From contig DAOWMJ010000068.1 in the NCBI GenBank assembly GCA_030643145.1, positions 1 through 9,504 of the forward strand: a stretch of DNA of 9,504 nucleotides, in the 5' to 3' direction. Each line of letters starts with the position of its first letter. Position 1 is the stretch's first letter. Positions 1 through 6,558 of this stretch are shown here, one piece after another. The notes under the pieces were generated by a model, which had not been told where the DNA came from, did no database searches, and saw nothing but the letters and a program-made list of their open reading frames with translations. This DNA is from Candidatus Latescibacterota bacterium. GTDB taxonomy: Bacteria; Krumholzibacteriota; Krumholzibacteriia; Krumholzibacteriales; WJIX01. A program made the translations under genes and the position numbers.

Positions 1-2
1 CT

Positions 3-309
3 CGAAAAAGTCTCAACGTTGAGACAAATCGCCGTAACCACAATAATATCAACACAAATGAAACCATTCTTCCTCTTGAAACTGGGACTAATTCTGTCAA
101 AGAAACGGAAATCGGCAAAAAGACCGAAGAAACAGAGCTAAAGCAAAAGTTCAACCTGGAATCTCCAGATCGATCATATAGTTCCTTTTGCTAAAGGCGG
201 GAATAACTCGCCCGGAAACCTCAGGCTCCTATGCGCCAAGCACAACCTAATGGAAGCGGAACGCGCCTATGGAAAAGATTTCATGGAAAAGTATTACAAA
301 AAAGAGTGA
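3..309 (+). pseudogene. HNH endonuclease remnant, 3' part, frame-disrupted
   Basis: The last 56 codons before the TGA at 307-309 read as the C-terminal half of an HNH endonuclease. They begin LQIDHIVPFAKGG and continue through SPGNLRLLCAKHN to the end EKYYKKE. The HNH triad is His at 175-177, Asn at 217-219 and His at 241-243. In this frame a TAA lies at 139-141, just before the motif. A second frame is open from base 3 to a TAA at 192-194 and encodes a polar, Lys/Glu-rich stretch (KETEIGKKTEETELKQ) like the linker that precedes the HNH domain in this family. The usual segment between linker and motif, with an RDGG-C-type knuckle of about 30 residues, is absent from both frames. This points to a small deletion plus frame change, so the gene is probably inactive. 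The 5' end lies outside the window. The family call is secure for the C-terminal part. That the two frames were once a single gene is inference. Confidence 0.7.
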
Positions 310-411
310 AATTTTGAAATAATATAGAAATGAAAAATAATATTTCAGGAATGTAATTTATAGCACCGCCACTAGCGCTGTCTCTTAAATTTAATTTGTG
401 TTATTGCTGAA

Positions 412-445
412 AATATCATAAATAGTACTGCTAAAATATGATATT
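412..445. repeat. 9-bp perfect inverted repeat
   Basis: AATATCATA at 412-420 is the exact reverse complement of TATGATATT at 437-445, with a 16-nt loop. It is AT-rich, so a transcript hairpin would be weak. It could be a DNA-binding site or chance. No gene starts or ends within 60 nt of it. Confidence 0.45.
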
Positions 446-588
446 GCTTACCATAAAGATGAGCAATCAAATTAAATATTTGCACTCTCAATGGCAACAT
501 GTTTGCCAGAATTATCACTCTTCGGCAACTTTTATCTCCTTTAAATCGTAGATACAGAGAAGGCACTATCGCCTATTGAGGATCGGGA

Positions 589-620
589 CTGACGAACTAA
601 ACTCTCAGCTCAATCGTCAG
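589..620. promoter_or_regulatory. CTGACGA/TCGTCAG inverted repeat before the DUF4097 gene
   Basis: CTGACGA (589-595) and TCGTCAG (614-620) are perfect 7-bp inverted arms separated by 18 nt. The centre-to-centre distance of 25 nt is not a whole-number multiple of 10.5. The repeat lies 53 nt before the ATG at 673 and overlaps the weak promoter candidate (TTGAGG at 576, TAAACT at 598). It could be an operator or a leader hairpin. The structure is seen directly; the role is inferred. Confidence 0.3.
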
Positions 621-672
621 CCTATAGGTTAGAACAGTAATTTACCCCGAACCCAAAGAGAGGAGGATACAA

Positions 673-1695
673 ATGAAAAGAGGAATGACGATTATCATCT
701 CCGTTATCATTCTTCTGCTCTCATGGAACAATTCCATCGCGGGCGGACAGGAAGAGATCCATAGGAAATTCGACGGAAAGAGATCGGTCAAACTCCAAAC
801 GGTCAGCGGAGACTGCGCTATCAGAACTCACAATTCGGATAAAATAATTGTGGATATTGTCTACGACGAAAAACTTAAAGATGTCGTAGAATTTAAATTC
901 CGGGAAACCTCTGAAAAATTGATTATCGAAGAAGATTGGAGTAAATTTTCACGAGGCGGAGGTGATATATTCTGGACTCTTACCGTACCCAAAGAGACAG
1001 AAATTGAGTTCTCTACCGCTTCTGGTGATCTGAATGTTTCAGGTTTTTCCAAAAGCCTCAAATCGAGCACAGCCTCAGGTGATATCGAAATTGAAGATGT
1101 AGATGGAGAGATTGGCGTTTCAGTTGCGAGCGGTGATATAACAATAGTCAATTGCAGTGGAGAAATAGAAGTTTCCACTGCCAGCGGTGATATCTATATT
1201 GAAAATTCCAAAGGGGATATCAAATTATCCACGGCGAGCGGAGATATCAAGGCTGTTAATATTGATAATGACGAGATCAAATTCAGTACGGCTTCAGGCA
1301 AAATCGAAATCTCGAATGCCAGGGGATCATACGATCTAAGCTGCGCCAGCGGTAAAATAAAGGCCAGCGGTCTCATAATTGAAGGACCGAGCAGTTTCTC
1401 AACAGCATCGGGAGATGTAAAAGTCATACTGGCGGAAACAAGCGAATATGACCTGAAACTCTCAGCCGCTTCGGGGAATTTACTTCTGGACTATAACGGC
1501 GCCTCCCTTAAAGGATATTTCGAATTTGAAGTGAAAAAACGCCGTGGCAAAATAACGTGCCCCTTCAATTTTGACCATGAGGAAGAATTCGAGAAATACG
1601 GCCATACTTATCTCCGGAAATCTTTGAGTATAAAGGGGAAAACACCTGAAATCTATTTGAACACGGCTTCCGGAAGGATTGAGTTAAAGAAATAA
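673..1695 (+). CDS. Exported DUF4097-family beta-repeat protein
   Basis: This 340-residue protein starts with a clear signal peptide: MKR, then a hydrophobic run at residues 5-17, with cleavage plausible after SIAG near residue 24. There is no lipobox cysteine. The mature part is dominated by the motif [TVA]ASG[DKN][ILV], with the motif Ser at residues 117, 135, 153, 171, 189, 208, 226, 246 and 267 and outlying copies at 45 and 333. The spacing is 18 residues for four steps, then 18-21. Such regular short rungs are typical of the DUF4097 (putative adhesin) family and predict a stacked beta-helix or solenoid. Residues 285-320 break the pattern with a charged insert (KKRRGK, EEEFEKYG). The ATG start is supported by AGGAGG at 661-666, 6 nt upstream. 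The gene stands alone and ends in front of a bidirectional terminator. The molecular function of this family is not established. The product most likely acts in the periplasm or at the cell surface. Confidence 0.85.
   Translation: MKRGMTIIISVIILLLSWNNSIAGGQEEIHRKFDGKRSVKLQTVSGDCAIRTHNSDKIIVDIVYDEKLKDVVEFKFRETSEKLIIEEDWSKFSRGGGDIFWTLTVPKETEIEFSTASGDLNVSGFSKSLKSSTASGDIEIEDVDGEIGVSVASGDITIVNCSGEIEVSTASGDIYIENSKGDIKLSTASGDIKAVNIDNDEIKFSTASGKIEISNARGSYDLSCASGKIKASGLIIEGPSSFSTASGDVKVILAETSEYDLKLSAASGNLLLDYNGASLKGYFEFEVKKRRGKITCPFNFDHEEEFEKYGHTYLRKSLSIKGKTPEIYLNTASGRIELKK
1021..1440 (+). repeat. Coding tandem repeats of about 54 nt (ASGD rungs)
   Basis: The DNA encoding the ASG[DK] rungs recurs every 54-63 nt. 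Similar GCxAGCGGTGATATC-like blocks are found near 1075, 1129, 1183 and 1237, each coding for A-S-G-D-I. The four copies between 1075 and 1245 are exactly 54 nt apart. Synonymous differences between copies (tca, agc) show that the repeats are old and kept at protein level rather than freshly duplicated. Confidence 0.7.
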
Positions 1696-1752
1696 CAGCG
1701 ACGAGCTTGGCAACGAACTGTAACTTGGGGTTTTAAACCTATAGCATTGTTA

Positions 1753-1786
1753 AAATGGGGATCCCTTATAAAAGGGGTCCCCATTT
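1753..1786. terminator. Bidirectional intrinsic terminator between DUF4097 gene and asnS
   Basis: The arms 1753-1765 and 1774-1786 pair over 13 bp (AAATGGGGATCCC with its complement, including one G:U pair) around an 8-nt loop TTATAAAA. On the minus strand the stem is followed by TTTTAA, and on the plus strand the stem itself ends in ATTT. It lies 58 nt after the + strand stop codon and 35 nt after the minus-strand asnS stop codon, so it fits both convergent genes. Confidence 0.85.
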
Positions 1787-1820
1787 CACAATTCTGCATC
1801 TATCTAAGAATTACCCACCC

Positions 1821-3116
1821 TTACGGAAACATCCTGTTTATCAGCCTCGGAAATGCGATTGTTTCTCTGACGTGCTGTATCCCGCATATATAGGCAAGCA
1901 AGCGTTCCACGCCGAGCCCGAAGCCTGAATGAGGAAAGGAGCCATATCTCCTAAGATCGAGATACCATTCAAACTCCTTGCGGGGAAGATCCTCTTCCTC
2001 AATCTTCTTCTCGAGGTATTCCAGGTTAGAAACTCTTTCGCCGCCGCCAATAATCTCGCCATAACCCTCGGGGGCAAGAAGATCCACAGAGAGACTGAGT
2101 ACGGCGTCATTTGGATCAGGTTCCATATAAAATGCCTTGATCGCGGCGGGGAACCTGTGAACGAAGAATGGCCTGTCAAATTCCTCGCTAAGAACGGTTT
2201 CATCGTTGCCGCCGAAGTCCCCTCCGAACTCAAAATCAATACCCTTTTCCTTTAATTTAATCACCGCGTCGGTATAAGAGATTCTTGGAAAAGGTGATTT
2301 AACCCGTTCCAACATACCTATATCCCTCTCGAGAACATCCTCCAGTAGATCTCTATATGTCTCAACAGTTTTTTCAATCACTTCTATAACAAAATCTTCC
2401 GCAAGCTGAATTATATCATCGAGATGCGCGAAGGCAACCTCCGGCTCGACCATCCAGAATTCTGTCAGGTGCCGGCGGGTTTTCGATTTCTCAGCCCTGA
2501 AAGTGGGGCCAAAGCAATAGACTTTTCTGAAAGCTGCCGCTGTTGCCTCGTTGTAAAGTTGCCCGCTCTGAGTAAGATATGCCCTGTCTCCAAAGTAGTC
2601 TGTCCCGAAAAGTGTTGTCGTACCTTCACAGGCATTGGGCGTAAAGATAGGAGTATCACAACATATAAACCCCCTGTTATCATAGAATTCCCTTATATAC
2701 CGCATAACTCCCGCTCTGATTTTAAGAATCGCGTTCTGCCGGGAGCTGCGGAGCCAGAGATGCCTGTTATCCATAAGAAAGGGCATTCCATGTGATTTCG
2801 GAGTAATAGGATAACGGTCGGCGATTTGAATCACTTTTAAATCAGTAACACCAAGTTCGTATCCCCCGGGAGCCCGCTTATCTTCTTTCACTATTCCGGT
2901 TACTTCAAAAGATGATTCCTGGGTGAGCGAAGACGCAGACGCGAATATTCCCTCGCCCACTGATGACTTCTCAATTACACACTGAATATTCCCGGTCCCA
3001 TCCCGTAGAAGAACAAAAATTATTTTTCCGCTGGAACGTATATTATACACCCAACCCTTTAACAACACACTCTGATCGACAAAATCACCTATCCTGGAAA
3101 CTTCGGCTGGTTGCAT
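1821..3116 (-). CDS. asnS: Asparagine--tRNA ligase
   Basis: This class IIb aminoacyl-tRNA synthetase charges tRNA(Asn) with asparagine using ATP in the cytoplasm. From the ATG at 3116 the protein has 431 residues, within the usual AsnRS range of about 430-470. Residues 16-100 form the N-terminal OB-fold anticodon-binding domain (LLKGWVYNIRSSGKIIFVLLRDG). Motif 2 is at 206-226, with FRAEKSKTRRHLTEF followed by WMVEPE. Motif 3 is at 398-412 (GFGLGVERLLAYICG). The FWMVEPE form and absence of the bacterial AspRS insert argue for AsnRS over AspRS. An in-frame GTG at 3128 would add four residues, but it has no ribosome binding site. The ATG at 3116 has GGAGGG (3121-3126) 4 nt upstream, so I prefer it. 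The gene is monocistronic here, with a divergent neighbour upstream and a terminator downstream. Its presence implies a direct route to Asn-tRNA(Asn). Confidence 0.95.
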   Translation of the reverse strand: MQPAEVSRIGDFVDQSVLLKGWVYNIRSSGKIIFVLLRDGTGNIQCVIEKSSVGEGIFASASSLTQESSFEVTGIVKEDKRAPGGYELGVTDLKVIQIADRYPITPKSHGMPFLMDNRHLWLRSSRQNAILKIRAGVMRYIREFYDNRGFICCDTPIFTPNACEGTTTLFGTDYFGDRAYLTQSGQLYNEATAAAFRKVYCFGPTFRAEKSKTRRHLTEFWMVEPEVAFAHLDDIIQLAEDFVIEVIEKTVETYRDLLEDVLERDIGMLERVKSPFPRISYTDAVIKLKEKGIDFEFGGDFGGNDETVLSEEFDRPFFVHRFPAAIKAFYMEPDPNDAVLSLSVDLLAPEGYGEIIGGGERVSNLEYLEKKIEEEDLPRKEFEWYLDLRRYGSFPHSGFGLGVERLLAYICGIQHVRETIAFPRLINRMFP

Positions 3117-3395
3117 TTTTCCCTCCACTTCATGGCAAAACTCTTTTTCATACCACTTTTACCGGCTATGAACTTTGAACTGAAGTTCATCAGCTCCAAT
3201 AGTCAACATGTAAGGCCGCACACAGATCAGCCCCTGCACTATTCTATTTACCATTTCAATTTAAAGATGTAAACAGTGAAATAACAATAAGCACTAATTA
3301 ACCGCTATTCTGCCTCCCACGGCATGATTATTGCCGAAAATGTCACGAGATAACGCACATTAGCCGACATTTACTATGGAGACGGAGAAAAGCAA
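3117..3395. other. Divergent intergenic region between asnS and the TPR gene
   Basis: This stretch carries the promoters of two divergent genes. I could not fix either promoter. On the minus strand TTTACA with a 17-nt spacer leads only to TAAATA (about 3253-3281), a poor -10. An AT-rich core lies at about 3240-3302. The side next to asnS contains a GAAC-N4-GTTC element within a perfect inverted repeat (3168-3190). The side next to the TPR gene contains GGAG at 3378-3381 and 3384-3387, the second 8 nt before the TTG start. No ORF or RNA gene was recognised. Confidence 0.5.
3168..3190. promoter_or_regulatory. Inverted repeat with LexA-like GAAC-N4-GTTC core in the asnS leader
   Basis: ATGAACTT (3168-3175) and AAGTTCAT (3183-3190) are perfect 8-bp inverted arms around a 7-nt loop. 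Inside the same stretch GAAC-TGAA-GTTC (3177-3188) matches the core of the SOS box bound by Gram-positive-type LexA. It lies about 50 nt before the asnS start, in the probable 5' leader or promoter. It may be an operator, a leader hairpin or chance. asnS is not a usual SOS target, so the LexA reading is weak. Confidence 0.3.
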
Positions 3396-5363
3396 TTGAA
3401 AAAGACAGCTCCACAGAGAGGTGTAGTAAAATCCGGGTTTATTCTAACATTGTGTCTGGGATTATCTATTGCATTCTGCACACCCGCCAGAGGTAATGCA
3501 ATTGACGAGATAACAAACACTAAAATAAAAAGTTATGCAAATAAGAATCTTAGTCTCGGGGCACCTATGCTGAATGTCAGTTCCAGACTTATCTACCGCG
3601 ACGCGATTGAAACATTAAAAAACGGAAACTGGAAAGAAGGAAAAAGCAAACTTCTCCTGGCGCGGACCCTCTCGAGTGACTACGCTGCCCCTTCATACAC
3701 ATTGGCCCGTATTGAATTAATGCGTGCCCAACCCGATTTTATTATCTATTTTCTTGAAGGGATTAACAGACAAACTGTCTCCTTCTATAAAAGAAACCTG
3801 TTACTGATAAATATTGAAATCATGCTTATTATCGCGACGGGGATGACCCTGTTTATTTATCTTGTTCTTTTGCTGATTAAATACAGTTCAAAGCTCAACC
3901 ACAAACCAGCGGAAATTTATTCCAGGAAGAATGTTTTGCCGCCAGCTAAATATATCGGTTTGGTAATCCTGGCGGGGCTGGCTATGATGCGTCTGGGACT
4001 TGCTATCTATGTTTTTCTCCTTATCATTATTGTTTGGAGCTTCACTTCAAAAAAAGAAAAGGCGCTGTTACTGACTCTTGTCATTCTTCTCTCTTTTTCT
4101 TCTTTCTTTATCGGAAAAACAAATAATCATACCCCCGGCATCGATGAATACAGCGTAACGAGACGGCTCTCTCTCATTAACGAAAAAGGGGCCGACAAAG
4201 AAACTATAGGTTTAATAGAAGAAATTGATTCTCCAGAATTTCAAGCTGAACGAAATTTTGCTCTCGGGACATTAATGTATAGAAAGGGAAATCTCGCGGC
4301 AGCAAAAGAATATCTTAAACGCTCTGTTTCAGAAAAGAATGATTTCGCTCCGGCATTTATCAACCTGAGCAATGTATATTTCAAGGAAAATGATCTTGAC
4401 AAAGCCCTTGCCGGATACCGGAACGCTTCTTCTATGGACTCGACTAATGCCGTAGCACAATACAACATTGGCCAGACCTGTATCAAGCAAATGCGTTTCA
4501 GGCTTTCGGGTTCGGCGCTTACGAAGGCCGGCGAGTTTGGAATCGAAAAATACAAAAGAAATAATCCGGCTATTAGATTTGGAAATCATGAGGTTCTCGA
4601 CTCTTGTTTTAGAAAATCTGATCTGCGGTCGATAGCTGCCCGTGAAGCCAGAACCCGAGAATCAATTCTTGTAGACGAGATCCTCAAAATCTGGATTCTA
4701 CTGCCATTTAATTGTCTGTGGTTCCTGCTTCCAACAGGCATTCTTATTTCCAGCGTTATAAAACGCCTGCTTCCGGGAAACTGGAAAATATACAACTGTG
4801 ACAATTGCAATAACCCGGTCTGTCCGGATTGCGTCGATAGTGACCGTGGGATCAATCTATGTAAAGATTGCAGCAATGTAATAAAGGGGCTTTCCAGTGT
4901 AAAGGTCACCGAGGCGCTTCTGAGACGCAAACGGCAGGAATCATTAAAGAGAACTGCAACGGTTGAATGGAGAAGAATGTTACTCTTTCCCGGAGGCACA
5001 CATATCTATACTGAAAGAACATTTACCGGCGTATCAATGATATTTACCAGCTGCATCGCCATTCTTTTTCTGGTGTGGAACGGTTTCTACTTTAATGATC
5101 CGCGCTATGAGTTCACTTCTGTCTCACTTTGGAAGATAATAGCATCTTTAACCATATTTGCTCTTGGGATTATTTTCTCAGTCCGGGTTAGAAATCCGAA
5201 AAAAAATACAAATTATAATATTCTGCCGCAGGAAATGCATTTAGAACAAATGGAAGAAAATAAAAAGAGTAATAGTATCACAGACAACGAGTCCCCCGGG
5301 GTTCAATTCGTAGAAACCGCTGAAGGGAAAGACCCCTTTGGAGTTTTTATGGACACTCTGTAG
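3396..5363 (+). CDS. Multi-pass membrane protein with TPR repeats and a six-cysteine zinc-finger-like motif
   Basis: I do not recognise a named family for this 655-residue protein. It begins with TTG at 3396, supported by CGGAGA 8 nt upstream and by a typical signal sequence (MKK, hydrophobic 14-27, possible cleavage after ARGNA, residue 35). Hydrophobic spans follow at about 135-161, 187-216 (long, perhaps a hairpin), 223-240, 430-455, 545-567 and 580-597. Two clear TPR units and a third degenerate one cover about residues 287-392 (FALGTLMYRKGNLAAAKEYL; FINLSNVYFKENDLDKALAGY). A further TPR-like stretch lies at about 60-120. Six cysteines at 468, 471, 476, 479, 489 and 492 form C-x2-C-x4-C-x2-C-x9-C-x2-C, consistent with zinc binding. 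By the positive-inside rule the TPRs would be periplasmic and the cysteine motif cytoplasmic. The DUF4388 gene starts 13 nt after the stop, so the two are almost certainly co-transcribed. The role is unknown; a scaffold or sensor for a membrane assembly is a guess. Confidence 0.75.
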   Translation: MKKTAPQRGVVKSGFILTLCLGLSIAFCTPARGNAIDEITNTKIKSYANKNLSLGAPMLNVSSRLIYRDAIETLKNGNWKEGKSKLLLARTLSSDYAAPSYTLARIELMRAQPDFIIYFLEGINRQTVSFYKRNLLLINIEIMLIIATGMTLFIYLVLLLIKYSSKLNHKPAEIYSRKNVLPPAKYIGLVILAGLAMMRLGLAIYVFLLIIIVWSFTSKKEKALLLTLVILLSFSSFFIGKTNNHTPGIDEYSVTRRLSLINEKGADKETIGLIEEIDSPEFQAERNFALGTLMYRKGNLAAAKEYLKRSVSEKNDFAPAFINLSNVYFKENDLDKALAGYRNASSMDSTNAVAQYNIGQTCIKQMRFRLSGSALTKAGEFGIEKYKRNNPAIRFGNHEVLDSCFRKSDLRSIAAREARTRESILVDEILKIWILLPFNCLWFLLPTGILISSVIKRLLPGNWKIYNCDNCNNPVCPDCVDSDRGINLCKDCSNVIKGLSSVKVTEALLRRKRQESLKRTATVEWRRMLLFPGGTHIYTERTFTGVSMIFTSCIAILFLVWNGFYFNDPRYEFTSVSLWKIIASLTIFALGIIFSVRVRNPKKNTNYNILPQEMHLEQMEENKKSNSITDNESPGVQFVETAEGKDPFGVFMDTL

Positions 5364-5376
5364 AAAGGACTTATAT

Positions 5377-6519
5377 ATGGCATTTGAAGGAGACGTAAAA
5401 GATTTTGGGTTAAGTGAGATACTCCAACTGATTTCTGTACAGCAAAAATCCGGGATGCTCCTTGTTAAATGTGAAGAAAAAATGGCTATTTTCTTCCGTG
5501 AGGGAATGCTCATCTCCACACGGGACCGCAGAGACCGGACAAGAGATCCACTCAAAGACTACCTTCTTCGGTACGGCTTCTTAAGCAGAAGTGAAATGAA
5601 CAGCCTACAGCAGATCCAGGCCGAAACAAAACTTGATCTGACGGAAATAATGCTATCTGAAAAATACTTTTCAGAGGATGAACTAAAAACAATTTTTGTA
5701 GATCAAATATACGAAACAATTCAGGAGGTTCTGAACTGGCCCAGAAGTCATTACAAGTTTATCTCGGGAAACAAGCTCTTACAAGGCGTTAAAAGTTTTT
5801 CCGACATCAGGATTGACGCTGTTCTGATGGAAAGCATGCGTAGAATCGATGAATTTCCAGAGCTTAAGAATAGATTTCCGTCTTCGGAAATGACATTCAA
5901 AAATATTGCCCACGTGGACGACAAACGGCCGGAGCTTACAAGAAATGAGGATTTCATTTACGAATTGCTTGAAAAAGAAATGAAATTTTCCAGATTGATT
6001 TCAAAGGGAAAAATGGCTCGTTTCAGCATTTATGAAGCGCTGAAAAGTCTTTCTGAGAAAGAATTACTGCAGATCACACAAAAATCAACGCCCGAAATTG
6101 AGGCAACCCCCCCCGAAGAAAAAAAAGAAACTCATTACGAAAAACGATTTTTACCTGCGACTATAACCATATTGATATTGCTGGCCTGCTTCTTTATCGG
6201 AGAATTCGCTGTCCCTTCCTTACTTCTCCCGGGATGGTCTCTGCTCAGCAACCAAACCAGGGCCAATACAAGCACCGCGGCAACAACTGACACTTACCTT
6301 AACGGTAACCTTGATGAAATCAAAACACGACAGCTGGAGAAAAAAATCCGGTCAGCTCTCAGCGAATATATGGCGGAAAGAGCATCTTATCCATTAACAT
6401 TGGAGATTCTTTCCATAAGAGGCTTTATCTCCGAAGATATCTGCACGAGAGCAAATCAGGCGGGATTCAACTACAGCCTGGATAAAGACACGAAGTCCTA
6501 TCTTTTTAAGAGAAAGTAA
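5377..6519 (+). CDS. DUF4388-domain protein with one membrane span and a pilin-like C-terminal domain
   Basis: This 380-residue protein starts at ATG 5377, with AAAGGA (5364-5369) 7 nt upstream. The in-frame TTG at 5338 lies inside the previous gene and lacks a ribosome binding site. Residues 1-50 match the DUF4388 (PATAN-like) pattern: MAFEGDVKDFGLSEILQLIS, then a K-SG-L strand and an FFREGMLIST strand. Residues 60-130 add the usual helical part, with LLRYGFLSRSEM and LNWPRSHYKF. Residues 160-250 are helical and charged, with a proline/glutamate linker near 243-252 (TPEIEATPPEE). A single membrane span lies at about 259-284. After a Thr/Asn/Ala-rich linker, residues 320-380 (ALSEYMAERASYPLTLEIL, then GFNYSLDKDTKSYLF) resemble the soluble part of type II pseudopilins, but no prepilin cleavage site is present. 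The N-terminus is predicted cytoplasmic and the C-terminus periplasmic. DUF4388 proteins are often linked to signalling, but no function is proven here. Confidence 0.8.
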   Translation: MAFEGDVKDFGLSEILQLISVQQKSGMLLVKCEEKMAIFFREGMLISTRDRRDRTRDPLKDYLLRYGFLSRSEMNSLQQIQAETKLDLTEIMLSEKYFSEDELKTIFVDQIYETIQEVLNWPRSHYKFISGNKLLQGVKSFSDIRIDAVLMESMRRIDEFPELKNRFPSSEMTFKNIAHVDDKRPELTRNEDFIYELLEKEMKFSRLISKGKMARFSIYEALKSLSEKELLQITQKSTPEIEATPPEEKKETHYEKRFLPATITILILLACFFIGEFAVPSLLLPGWSLLSNQTRANTSTAATTDTYLNGNLDEIKTRQLEKKIRSALSEYMAERASYPLTLEILSIRGFISEDICTRANQAGFNYSLDKDTKSYLFKRK

Positions 6520-6558
6520 TCTGTCTTGTTGTCCCAACCATTTCTCCGCGCGAATCTT

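Larger units (their letters stand above)
310..672. other. Gene-poor intergenic region upstream of the DUF4097 gene
   Basis: I found no supported gene in this AT-rich stretch. A 64-codon minus-strand frame at 372-566 has no recognisable motif or good ribosome binding site. The region holds two inverted repeats (412-445 and 589-620), a CCTATAGG palindrome at 621-628, and the ribosome binding site of the next gene at 661-666. Upstream sequence of the DUF4097 gene must contain its promoter. TTGAGG (576-581) and TAAACT (598-603), separated by 16 nt, are a weak sigma70-like candidate and nothing stronger was seen. Confidence 0.5.

Noticed and set aside
316..346. GAAATA/TATTTC inverted arms as a terminator for the HNH remnant
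   Set aside because: The arms pair over only 6 AT-rich base pairs across a 19-nt loop with no following T-run, which is too weak to call.
372..566. A 64-codon minus-strand frame in the left intergenic region
   Set aside because: It has no recognisable motif, no good ribosome binding site and an AT-rich, random-looking composition. It also contains the inverted repeat at 412-445.
861..1427. Two minus-strand frames opposite the DUF4097 gene (105 and 77 codons)
   Set aside because: Their apparent repeats (SPEAV, ISPL) are the antisense image of the ASGD codons. The plus-strand gene has a signal peptide and ribosome binding site and explains the region.
1841..2795. Several frames of 72-132 codons overlapping asnS on both strands
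   Set aside because: asnS is a clear full-length class II synthetase over this interval, and none of the overlapping frames shows a known motif.
3114..3395. T-box or amino-acid-responsive leader for asnS
   Set aside because: The leader shows only one short hairpin. No T-box sequence or anticodon-like stem arrangement was seen, and no terminator stem precedes the start codon.
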